A program made the translations under genes and the position numbers. A stretch of DNA of 64,000 nucleotides from Martensiomyces pterosporus (taxonomy: Eukaryota; Kickxellomycota; Kickxellomycetes; Kickxellales; Kickxellaceae): NCBI GenBank assembly GCA_025201845.1, contig MU603930.1:228310-292309 (forward strand), in the 5' to 3' direction. This document shows positions 52,088 to 61,317 of this stretch, in pieces. The notes under the pieces were generated by a model. The model was not told where the DNA came from, ran no database searches, and saw nothing but the letters and a program-made list of their open reading frames with translations. Each line of letters starts with the position of its first letter. Position 1 is the first letter of the stretch.

Positions 52088-54232
52088 TTACGCATCGTCT
52101 TCGGCGGCAGACGTGTCAACAAGCTCGTACTTGGTCAGCACATTGTCCCAGGTGGTGCTGCCAGAGACAAGGTTCTTGACGAGCTCGACAATCTCGTCGA
52201 CCTTGCCACGGATCTGCTTGGTGGTGTCACGCTCGCGAAGGGTAACGGTGTTGTCGTCGGCAGTCTGGAAGTCGACAGTGATGGCAAAAGGAGTGCCGAG
52301 CTCGTCGTTACGAGCATAGCGGCGGCCGATGGAGGCAGAGGCTGCATCGTCGACACGAGCGGGAACACCGTTGGAGCGCAGGCTGCGAGCGACGTCACGC
52401 AGAGGCTTCTCGAAGCTGGGGTGGTTGGAGAGCGGCAAGACGAGGCATTTGAACGGCGCAACCGCAGGCTTGAAGCTGAGAACAGCACGCTGCTCGTCAT
52501 CGGCACGCACGTTGAACGAGTGCTCAATGAGCGAGTACAGAATGCGGCCGACACCAAACGACGGCTCGATAACGTTGGGGGTGTACTCGCGCACGTGCTC
52601 GGTGAATGTCTTCTTCTCGATGGTCACCATATCGGACGTAATCTCGTACTCGCCGTCGGCGGCAGTGCCGGCAAGGGCGATCGTCGACTTGCCCTCGCTT
52701 GCCAGAGCGCTGCTGAGAGCAGTGAGGTCCTCATCGGACAGGGACTCGAGGTGCTCCTGAACGGGCTTGGCTGCCTTCTTCAGCTTGGGGCCAAACACCT
52801 TCTTGTTGGTCTCGCAAACAAGCTTGTCGTAGATGCGGGGCTCAGGAAGGTTCTCGCGGACGCACAGCTTCTCCTTGGTGCGCTTGGCATGCACGGTGAG
52901 GTCGTACGCCGAGCGATCAGCACAGCCAACGCACTCGATCCAGCCATACGAGGTCTTGATCTCGGCGTCCCAGCAGTCGCACGCGTAGTGAGCCATCTCG
53001 TTCTGGAGGTGCTGGCGGAAGCGGAGGAGGTCGTGGTTGATTCCGATGGCCATCAGGTAGAGGTAGATGCGGCCAAGGAAGTAGCCAAGGGTCCTGTTGT
53101 CAATGGTGCCGTTGGCAACAGCCTCGCCAATGGTAACCTCGACCGGATCGGTCCTGCCCTCGAGCTGCACTTCGGCGGGGAGGAGGCGCACCTTGATGCC
53201 AGCAACATCCTCAAAGCGGGGGTGGTTCTTGTTCAGGGGGTCCACAAAGTGCTCGATTTCGGCCATTGTAAACTCGCGCACGCGCAGGAGGCCGGAGCGG
53301 GGAGAGATCTCGTTACGGAAGGAGCGCCCGACCATGGCTGAAGCGAACGGCATCTTCTGGTTGTTGAATTCAAGAAGACGCGAGAAGTTGAGGAACTGGC
53401 CCTGGGCAGTCTCGGGGCGCAGGTAGCCCTTGAGCTGGCCAGTGGGGCCAATGCTGCTCTCAAACATCAGGTTGAACTCGACTGGGGGAGTAACCTCGTT
53501 GCCGGAGCTGGGGTTGCGGATGTCGTGCTTGGCGATGAGCTCCGCAAGACCCTGGCCGTCATAGTTGTCGATCTGAGCCAGGATGCTTTTGTACTCTCCA
53601 ACAGCCTCGTCAGCAAGCTTGGTTGCAACGACCGGGCCGCCCTTCTTCTTGTTCTTCTTTGCCTTCTTGTCGTCGCCAGCGCTCTGTGCAGGCTCTGTGG
53701 CTGCGACAGCCTCGCCGGCATTCCTGCGAGCAAGGGCATCGCCCTCAAGGCGAGCCTCCAAAACGGCCTCAACGAGGTGGTCCGCGCGGAAGATCTCGCC
53801 GTTCTTTGTGTCCTTGCACATCCAGTCGGCAAACTTTTCAACGTGGCCCGAGGTCTTGAGGACCTCCGCGGGGGTCATGATCGAGCAGTCAACCTCGAGC
53901 ATGTCCTCCTCAATGATAAAGTGCTGCCTCCAGAGGTTGATCAGGTTCTGCTGAAGCGCAGTGCCCGTGGGGCCAAAGTCATAAAGGCCGGCAACGCCGC
54001 CGTAGATGCCAAACGAGGGCGCGTAGAAGAAGCGCTTGAGCAGCAGCGACTCGAGCGTCGGGCGATCGATGTTTAGTTTGGAGTCAGACATGTAGGGAAT
54101 AAGGCCTTCTGTAGAGCGGAAGCGCACGCCAGAGCAAAAAGAGGACGCAGAAAACGCAGAAGCAGCAGTTGGCCGAGTTAGTTGTTTAAATGCAGCTGTG
54201 GAGTGTTTCGCTAGTGTGCTTAATATTGCCAT
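52088..54232 (-). CDS. GRS1: glycyl-tRNA synthetase, probably both mitochondrial and cytosolic
   Basis: From the upstream ATG at 54232 the product has 714 residues. An internal ATG at 54091 gives 667. The 47-residue extension (MAILSTLAKHSTAAFKQLTR...) is basic, Ser/Thr/Ala-rich and free of acidic residues up to RSTEG, a typical mitochondrial presequence. The body is class II: motif 2 FRNEISPRSGLLRVREF, motif 3 EPSFGVGRILYSLIEHSF, and the anticodon-binding domain at the end. A Lys-rich insertion (KKAKKNKKKGG) lies in the catalytic domain. Family knowledge: many fungi use one GRS1 gene for both compartments through alternative starts. An out-of-frame ATG seven nucleotides before 54232 may modulate start choice. 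Confidence 0.95.
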   Translation of the reverse strand: MAILSTLAKHSTAAFKQLTRPTAASAFSASSFCSGVRFRSTEGLIPYMSDSKLNIDRPTLESLLLKRFFYAPSFGIYGGVAGLYDFGPTGTALQQNLINLWRQHFIIEEDMLEVDCSIMTPAEVLKTSGHVEKFADWMCKDTKNGEIFRADHLVEAVLEARLEGDALARRNAGEAVAATEPAQSAGDDKKAKKNKKKGGPVVATKLADEAVGEYKSILAQIDNYDGQGLAELIAKHDIRNPSSGNEVTPPVEFNLMFESSIGPTGQLKGYLRPETAQGQFLNFSRLLEFNNQKMPFASAMVGRSFRNEISPRSGLLRVREFTMAEIEHFVDPLNKNHPRFEDVAGIKVRLLPAEVQLEGRTDPVEVTIGEAVANGTIDNRTLGYFLGRIYLYLMAIGINHDLLRFRQHLQNEMAHYACDCWDAEIKTSYGWIECVGCADRSAYDLTVHAKRTKEKLCVRENLPEPRIYDKLVCETNKKVFGPKLKKAAKPVQEHLESLSDEDLTALSSALASEGKSTIALAGTAADGEYEITSDMVTIEKKTFTEHVREYTPNVIEPSFGVGRILYSLIEHSFNVRADDEQRAVLSFKPAVAPFKCLVLPLSNHPSFEKPLRDVARSLRSNGVPARVDDAASASIGRRYARNDELGTPFAITVDFQTADDNTVTLRERDTTKQIRGKVDEIVELVKNLVSGSTTWDNVLTKYELVDTSAAEDDA

Positions 54233-54941
54233 CGAGCATGCGCGAGAGAAGTATCGAGGGGGGAGGAAGGCACTAGTCTGTGTAGAGCGAGATGACCAAA
54301 TTGCAGACTTACTGTAATGGATGAATTCAGGGAGGTGAAGCCGAGCGCAAAATATTTTTCTCTGAGCGAGACCAAGGAAAGGAACAGTGCGTCTTGGTAT
54401 TCGCCAGAGCTGCTGGCGCCAGTGTTGGTGGCGGGTGGCGGCGGTTCCTGCGATGCTGGCGCACAAGCGCGCGCTTTTCAGCAGAAAAGATTGTGATTCA
54501 TAATGATCAAATGACTGATCAGCGAGGCTGCGGCTGCTAAGCGGTCTCTTCTGCTGCGCCTCCCGCACTTTGGCGCGGGTTTGCAGACACGCAAAGGAGC
54601 ACTGCCACACTGGATGCCAGCGGGCAAATGGGTGTTTGTGTGTTGAGATCGTTGTTCATTGGGTCGTGAAAAAGCGCCTAGCTGAGAGCACAGGAAGCGC
54701 CAGAAGCGCCAGAAGCGCCAGATGGACATGGTCCACCTAAAAAAAAAGGGGGAAAAAAGGCGGGCTTGAAGCCGGGTGAGGGTGGCGCTGGTTCGTGTAG
54801 GCGGCGAGTTTGCAGACATGGCGTCGGGGGGCGATGGAGACGAGTAGAGGGCTGTTGATGCGCAAAGCAGGAGGGGTTGAGTGGGTAGCCAGCCGGGATA
54901 GCAAACGAGCTGCAGAAGCCAGCAGGGCTCTCTCTGCCAGA
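54233..54941. promoter_or_regulatory. GRS1 promoter and HEM1 3' side
   Basis: About 700 bp. A 9-bp unit (agaagcgcc) is repeated about three times near 54694-54720. No gene supported. Confidence 0.4.
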
Positions 54942-57077
54942 TTAGAGAAGAGTGGAGGAGACAATCTGCTGGACGGTCTCTGGGATGGCCGGGGTGATTG
55001 GGACACCGCCCTTGCGAGCAAGCTCATAGTCGTGGGCCTGCTTGAGCTGGTGGTCCTCCCACACGTGCTCGACGCCGCGCCTCCATCCAACATGGAGCTC
55101 CGAGTTTTCGCGGCTCTCGCCAACACCGCAGCGGCCACCCTCGCGCTCCCAGTCAACGGTGCGCTTGAGGCCAAGCTTGTTCCACACGCTGTCCAGGGCG
55201 CCGACAAGGCGGGCGCGCATGAAGCTGTCGTGGCCGGGGCTGGGAGTGATGCGCAGGCGCTCCTCGCCAACAGAGACAGTCGGGTAGTTGATGCTCTGCA
55301 CATAGATGTTGTGCTCGCTCAGAAGCATGTCGGAGGCCCTCTTGGCGCGCTCGGCATCGCCAACAAGCACAGGGACGATGTGCGATGGGTTGGGAACGAC
55401 TGGGATGCCTGCGTCGGCGAGATCAGACTTGAGCTGCCTGGTGTGGGTCTGCTGGAGATAGCGCTCGCGCTGAGAATTGGACAGGTACTGGATGCTGGCG
55501 ACAGCTCCAGCGTTGATGGGCGGCGGAAGCGAGGTGGTGAAGATGAAGCCTGGCGCGTACGAGCGGATCATGTCAACCAGAGACGACGAGGCAGCGATGT
55601 AGCCGCCAACGATTCCGAACGCCTTGCCCAGAGTTCCGGTGACAATGTCGACCTGGTCGAGCACCGAGCCAGGGATGCGCTGGCTGGTGGGGGTGCGCAG
55701 GTTCGCCTCGTAGTCGTAGTGCTCGGCAACGCCGGCGCCGTGCGGTCCGTACATGCCCACGGCGTGGACCTCGTCAAGGAAGGTGATGGCGCCGTACTTC
55801 TTGGCCAAGGCGCAGATCTCGGGGATGCGGCCGACGGTGCCAGACATGGAGTAGACACTCTCAAACGCAATCATCTTGGGGGTCGAGCGAGGGTACTGGG
55901 CAAGCAGCTGCTCAAGGTGCTCCAGGTTGTTGTGGTCAAAGATGTGCTTCCTTGCCTTGGAGTTGCGGATGCCCTGGATCATCGATGCGTGGTTCATCTG
56001 GTCGGAGAAGATGACGCAGTTGGGCAGGGAGCTGCACAGCGTCGAGATGGTGGCATCGTTGGCGACAAAGCACGAGGAGAACACGAGCGCTGCCTCCTTG
56101 CGGTGGAGCGTGGCGAGCTCGGACTCGAGGCGGAGGTGCAGCGCCGAGTTTCCAGCAATGTTGCGAGTGCCGCCGGCGCCAGCACCATACGTGTCGAGGG
56201 CCAGCTTCATCGCATCGACAACAGCAGGGTTCTTGCTCTGGCCGAGGTAGTCGTTGCTGCACCACACGGTCACAATGTTTTGCGCATTGGCTGTGTGCGC
56301 CTGCGGGTACTTGGCAGCGAGGCGGTTGATGTTGTTGAAGTAGCGGTAGCTCTTGTCCTCGTGCTTCTTGGCCAGCTTGTCCTGGTAAGCCCCCTCGTAG
56401 TCAAAGGCGGACTCCTGGGATGCGTGCGTGGCGGGGCCGGCGGCGGCCTTTGCGGCTATTCAGGTGGTTGCGGTTCGCATGCAAAGATTAGCAGAGCGCG
56501 GGGAAAAGGTGGCACATGAAATGCTGCCGTGTGAAATGGCAATCAAGGAAAAGGCATGTGGTGGTTCAGGCTGCGTGACACGCCATTTCCGCCATGCCCC
56601 GTCCCGTCTGTTTTCATCTTATCGCAAGCGGCTGCATGCACAGCCACTCGCCTTGCAACACATATCTCTGGCCCCTGTGCTGTGCACGATGGCAGTAGCA
56701 CAGGCAGCCTTGCACCCACACTGAAGAACACAGCACTTACCCGTGTTGGAGGCGGCAGCAGCCGAGGCAGAGGCGTCAAGGGAAACGCACTTGGCATAGG
56801 GGCAGGCAGCAGGAATCGGCTGGCTGGCCTTGCTCTGGACAGCCTCGCTGGAGCGAATCGAGGGGCCCATGACTGGACATTCGGAGGCCTTTGCCAAAAG
56901 CGCGGACTGGCCGGTGTGTCCGGGGCAGACGCTGCATCTGGCCAGGCTGGACGCAGAGGTGGACAGTGCACGCGAGGCACCCGTGGCGCCTGCCAGGCCC
57001 TGCAGGGCAGAAGCGCTGGTGCGCGCAAGGTAAGGGCAGGCCTTGTTCAGCATCGACATAGCCTTGGTGGGGTCCAT
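54942..57077 (-). CDS. HEM1: 5-aminolevulinate synthase
   Basis: Exons 56741-57077 and 54942-56455 are joined in phase 1 over a 285-bp intron and give 616 residues. The enzyme makes 5-aminolevulinate from glycine and succinyl-CoA in the mitochondrial matrix, the first step of heme synthesis. Catalytic landmarks are present: [20 protein letters not shown], then [26 protein letters not shown] and the PLP-lysine motif GTLGKAFG. The N-terminal region carries four Cys-Pro dipeptides at residues 14, 51, 67 and 92, which look like heme regulatory motifs. The presequence has an Asp at position 2; a second ATG at codon 7 (57059) would give a more typical presequence. Confidence 0.96.
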
Positions 57078-57552
57078 CGGTTCGGGCGGAGTGTTGAATT
57101 GGGAGACTCTGTGTCTGGTAGCTGCTAAGAGAAATCTGAGGAAAACCTGCTATAGGGGGAGTGGGAATGAAAAGCAGCTCTTCGCAGTCCTGTGGGTAGT
57201 GAGAAGGGGGAGAGGAAGGAAGAAGAGCGGGTGAGATGAAAGCGGAAAGATAGGCGTAATCTATGTCCAACCCCACCCGTCTGCCCCACAGGAGTCGATG
57301 TGAAGAGCACGAAAAAAAAAACAGCCCACCAGCCTAGCCCCTTCTCTATGGCTCGATCCGCTCTCTCCTCCCCCAACACACACGATCGCCCCTCTTGCAC
57401 GCTTGCACTGCCGCGTGTGCGTGTTTGTCTACTTCATGTAGCGCGGCAGCACGGAAAAGCAACAAAACAGGAGAGGAGGGTGCGCTGGCGACGACGCTGG
57501 TGCCAGCAAACAAGGCGCCATGTCCACGCCATGAAACCAGCCGGCACGCGGT
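57078..57552. promoter_or_regulatory. HEM1 promoter and DID2 3' side
   Basis: 475 bp. An A-run of nine lies at about 57312-57320. No gene. Confidence 0.4.
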
Positions 57553-58571
57553 TTATGAGGCATTGCGCAGCTTGGCCAGGCGCTCCGTCAGCTCCGAGTC
57601 CTCAGGCAGTCCTTGCGGCGCCTCCATGCCTCCCAGTTCTTGCTTCAGCTCCAGCCCCGCCTCGTCTGCTACCTGCTGCATCAGCACATCGACTTCGTCC
57701 TGCGGGGTTGTCAGCGTGGTTGCTCCGCCCATTGCGCCCTCCATGTAGCCAGTCTGCACGTCGAGATCTTCGAACTGGGACTCGAATTTGTCCATGACCA
57801 TCGATATCTTCTCGAGGTTCATGGACTCCATCGCCCGATCCATGCCGCGGACAACATTGGTCATCGACCCTGTTACTTGGCGCATGGTCACTGCCGTCTG
57901 CACCCGGCTCGCCACCGCATCGATGCGTGACGATAGCTTGATCAGATTGAGGCTCTCGTTCTTCTTGCGGATCGCATTCGATGCATATATGCGTGCTCCC
58001 TCCGTGTTGCCCTGCTGTATGGCCTAAGATATGTGCAGCAGCACCACGCCAGGCCCCGAGGCCATCCCTGCTTTAGCTGTGTGTCGCTGCAGAACAACCC
58101 GCCATCCATGCGTGCTTGTAGACACCGCCAGCCCTTGGGGTCCATGGCTCTGCCACGCTTGTGCTGTGCATGCCGCTTACCTTCTTTAGCTTTAGCCGCT
58201 CCTTCTGCTCCTCTTTCTCGCACCGCTTCGCTTGTCTAGCCAGCGACTTTGCTGTGAACTACAAAACGCACGGGCTAGCTTTAGTGTCTCAGTGCCGACC
58301 TGGCAGGCAGGGGAGCACGCAGCGAGCTCCCTCGTGTGTACCTCGCAGCCAGCGCATCCTTGCATTTGGCGCAATGCAGCACGGAATTCCCCACTCGACT
58401 ACTTACCTTAAGCTGGAAGAGGCTGTCTACAGGATACATACAAGCGAGCAATCGGAGAACAAGCGAGCAGGGTGTATGTCTGCCTGTCGTGCTTTAGCCA
58501 CAAGAGCACCACTTCACGCACATCGCAGCCTTACAAATGCACACAGACGACGGCTCATACGTACTTTCCAT
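57553..58571 (-). CDS. DID2: Did2/CHMP1 ESCRT-III-associated protein
   Basis: Four exons: 58565-58571 (7 nt, ATGGAAA), 58407-58426 (20 nt), 58181-58258 (78 nt) and 57553-58023. They total 576 nt and give 191 residues. The joined start [20 protein letters not shown] matches the LENTLFQLKFTSKQL start of CHMP1. Next comes [20 protein letters not shown], then the [16 protein letters not shown] core. The last ~25 residues ([17 protein letters not shown]) form the MIT-interacting motif that binds Vps4. Donors are GTACGT, GTAAGT and GTAAGC. Family knowledge: Did2/Vps46 recruits Vps4 and Ist1 to ESCRT-III filaments at endosomes. Confidence 0.93.
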
Positions 58572-58897
58572 GTTCCCCCGGGTATGCGCAGAAGAAATTC
58601 AATGAGGATTAATGTGAGCGACGGTTAAAGTACACGCAAGCAAGGAACAGGAGGAAGGAGAAAAAGCGCTGCAGCGTCTCCGGCCTGGCTGCCAAGGACA
58701 CTGTGCACACGCAACCACCACGCCAGCAGCACCAGTCCCAGCTGCCTCCTTCCCCAGTGCCAAGGATCCCAAGTCCCATGCCCCCTCCCCCCGCTTCCCG
58801 CTGCCATTAGCAAAGTCTAGAGGAGACACGCCACGTTGTTTGAAATCACCATAAAGAGCCAGAAAGGAAAGGAAAAGCTGCAAAAAGAAGCGGCCAG
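58572..58897. other. spacer between DID2 and the peroxiredoxin gene
   Basis: About 325 bp, GC-rich at 58680-58800. No gene. Confidence 0.4.
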
Positions 58898-59407
58898 CTA
58901 GAGCTTTGCAAGGACTGCGGGTGCTCCAGAGACCGTGACGCCCGGCGCAGACTCGACGCCGACGTAGGTAGCCTTCAGGTTGTCGATGATGATCGCAAAG
59001 CGAGCAAGCCTGACGGCACCCATGCGCTTGTCAGTGAGGTCGATGGTAAGACCGAGAGCGTTGCCGAGCTCGCCGTTGGCGTCGCTGAGCATGAGGATGT
59101 CGTCCTTGACCTTGAGCGAGTTGCCCCACGCGTGCATGACAAACAGGTCGTTCGTGGCGACGCAAGCAACGATGTCGGCTCCCTTGCGCTTCAGCTCGGC
59201 AATGTGCTCGACATAGCCGGGCAGGTGCTGCTCGGAGCAAGTAGGAGTGAAGGCTCCCGGGACAGCAAACAGAACAACCTTCTTGTCCTTGAACGCCTCG
59301 TGGGTCTTCAGCTGCTGGGGCAGGCCGCAGGCGTCTGGGTTAGCAGGGTCGTACGGGATGTAGGTAAGAACAGCATCGGGGAACGCATCACCAACCTTGA
59401 TAGCCAT
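58898..59407 (-). CDS. Prx5/Pmp20-type peroxiredoxin with peroxisomal targeting tail
   Basis: 169 residues, intronless. The peroxidatic Cys57 lies in VPGAFTPTCSEQHLPGYVEH, the atypical type II (Prx5/Ahp1/Pmp20) signature. Further landmarks are ACVATNDLFVMHAWGNSLKV and DIL-LSDANGELGNALGL. The protein ends AKL, an accepted variant of the C-terminal PTS1 signal. Family knowledge: such enzymes reduce alkyl hydroperoxides with thioredoxin or glutathione and, as Pmp20, protect peroxisomes. Length fits Pmp20 and Ahp1. No mitochondrial presequence is present. It is divergent from IWS1. Confidence 0.94.
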   Translation of the reverse strand: MAIKVGDAFPDAVLTYIPYDPANPDACGLPQQLKTHEAFKDKKVVLFAVPGAFTPTCSEQHLPGYVEHIAELKRKGADIVACVATNDLFVMHAWGNSLKVKDDILMLSDANGELGNALGLTIDLTDKRMGAVRLARFAIIIDNLKATYVGVESAPGVTVSGAPAVLAKL

Positions 59408-59911
59408 GTTTTATATAGTCTTTGTGAGAGCTCGGGTGTCTGTGTGAGTGCAAAAAAAAAAGAGCGAGTGGCAGAGATGAGGCAAGAGAGAAGGCCGCTG
59501 CCACCGAGCTTCGCCTGCTGCCTCAACAGCCTCCACGCTGCCACGCTGCCAGCGTCGCTGCCTGAAATATCCCGCAATTGTTTGGTACCATGCGGCGTTT
59601 TTCGCTCTGCTTGGGACTTCGCACCAGCCGTGGCCGCCGCTCAGGAGGCCTAGCCAACCCCGAATCCGAGTCCTGCTGGGTGGAGCACCGCCGCGATTAG
59701 ATGCGGATCAAATCAGAATGGAGCGAAGCGAGCTGCAGGTGCTCCGCGCTACGGCTTGCTGGCCAGCGCAAAAAGGCAGCTTGCGCGCTTGCCAAATCTT
59801 GTCTCCCTGTGTTTCGCTTTTTTTTTTTTTTTTGGCCAGTACTATTAGCTTGTCTCTCTGCCTGTCCTTTGCTGAAACCCAGCACGCGTACGAGCAGCAC
59901 TCTATTTTGAA
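59408..59911. promoter_or_regulatory. divergent promoter of the peroxiredoxin gene and IWS1
   Basis: 504 bp. Just upstream of the peroxiredoxin ATG the minus strand reads CTATATAAAACATG, with the TATA sequence too close to act as a usual TATA box. A 16-T run lies at about 59818-59833 on the plus strand, 80 bp before IWS1. Confidence 0.45.
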
Positions 59912-61099
59912 ATGTCGTCAGACGAACAGAAATCTCCACGAGACGATGCATTCGAGGCCGATGACGCGAGTTTGGAGCGCGAGCACGGCATGGATGACAC
60001 AGAGCTAAAGGATAGTGACGGGGGCTTTGGCGACTTGTTTGGCGAGGGACCAGAGGGCGACACAGAACATGCACCTGGGCAGCAGGAGCCACCTGTGGAG
60101 ACCACGGACACTATCGCTATGCCCAAGATCCCAAAACGCTCTCGCCCTGCAGGTGGCCAAGCAGGCCCCGACACGAGCAGAGATGGCAGCACCAACGGTG
60201 ATGGTGAGGACTCCTTTGATGGCGAGGCACAGGAAGAGCATGAACGCCAGCCGCAGCCAGCAAATCCGAAGCAGGCCGAAATCGACGAGCTCAACCGGCG
60301 CATCGATGCAGCGCTGAAGTCTGGCCGTGGCCGCAAACGCAGAAAGGCCGAGGAGGACGATGCTGCAGTTGACGAGATGATTGTGGACCTGCGAAAGCGC
60401 ATGCGTGATGCGGCATACCACGATATCGACGACAACAAGGACCGCCTGCCTGCCATCCACAAGGTGGCTATGCTGTCCGACGTTGTTGAGGAGCTGGGCA
60501 AAGCACATCTCTACGAAGCTTTCTTGGACAACAACATCGTTGACTCGCTCAGGCTCTGGCTTGAGCCGCTAGACGACGGCAGTCTGCCCAGCCTGGACAT
60601 TCAGAACGCACTGCTGGATATTCTAAAGAAACTGCCTATCCGCCGGGACCATCTACGCGAGAGTGGAATCGGAAAGATCATCCTGTTCATGAGCAAGTGC
60701 CCGCGTATCCCTGAGCGGAACCGCCGCACATGCGAGCAGTTTGTGCAGCAGTGGTCTCGTATGGTTTTAAGGCTCAGCTCAAACTTCCGCGACCGGAGGA
60801 TCAAGGAGGCATCGGTCGCGCTTGACCGCAGGCACTTTGCAGCTGCATCTCGCCAAGGCGGCGGCACATCGTCGGGGGAGCCGCGTCGCGCGCCTGGTGG
60901 CGTACAGGTGCAGAGCGGGTCTGGAAAGGATGGCGAAAGGGCAACTGCACGTATCCCCCAGCGCGTTGCCGCCAGCTATAGCGTTATGCCGGTGTCCTCG
61001 ATCTCGCACAGCTCAGAGCAGCGCCTGAGTGGCCGTGACGCTCAGGACAAGTACAAGCGGTTGCGGCAGACAATGATCAAGGGCGGCCGCAAGCTGTAG
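59912..61099 (+). CDS. SPN1: Iws1/Spn1 transcription elongation factor
   Basis: 395 residues, single exon. The N-terminal 130 residues are acidic and disordered (MSSDEQKSPRDDAFEADDAS). The TFIIS N-terminal-like domain spans about 135-310. It contains RLPAIHKVAMLSDVVEELGK, then NNIVDSLRLWLEPLDDGSLP, LLDILKKLPIRRDHLRESGI and CEQFVQQWSRMVLRLSSNFR. The last ~80 residues are Ser-, Gly- and Arg-rich with a basic end (RQTMIKGGRKL). Family knowledge: Spn1/Iws1 binds Spt6 and RNA polymerase II and supports elongation and mRNA processing in the nucleus. Length agrees with fungal orthologues. Its tail faces the tail of the next gene across 218 bp. Confidence 0.95.
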   Translation: MSSDEQKSPRDDAFEADDASLEREHGMDDTELKDSDGGFGDLFGEGPEGDTEHAPGQQEPPVETTDTIAMPKIPKRSRPAGGQAGPDTSRDGSTNGDGEDSFDGEAQEEHERQPQPANPKQAEIDELNRRIDAALKSGRGRKRRKAEEDDAAVDEMIVDLRKRMRDAAYHDIDDNKDRLPAIHKVAMLSDVVEELGKAHLYEAFLDNNIVDSLRLWLEPLDDGSLPSLDIQNALLDILKKLPIRRDHLRESGIGKIILFMSKCPRIPERNRRTCEQFVQQWSRMVLRLSSNFRDRRIKEASVALDRRHFAAASRQGGGTSSGEPRRAPGGVQVQSGSGKDGERATARIPQRVAASYSVMPVSSISHSSEQRLSGRDAQDKYKRLRQTMIKGGRKL

Positions 61100-61317
61100 G
61101 CGACAGCAAGACCTGCTGCCAACGTTTCTCTCCCCACACACTGAACCACCACCTATTCTTCATTATACGACATCCTGCTCTAGTTTCTCATGCGGCAAAT
61201 TATGCGAGAGTCAATAGCACGCATTCATTGAGACAAAGCTAACAAGAGCGGAAACAAGCGATGGATAAAGACGGCAGCACGAAACAGTCTATGGCAGAGG
61301 ACTACAGAGGCGAGCAC

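Noticed and set aside
52421..53341. 306-codon plus-strand frame
   Set aside because: Antisense of GRS1; Val/Leu/Gly-rich shadow without motifs.
54810..56519. 569-codon plus-strand frame
   Set aside because: Antisense of HEM1; the minus strand carries the full enzyme signature.
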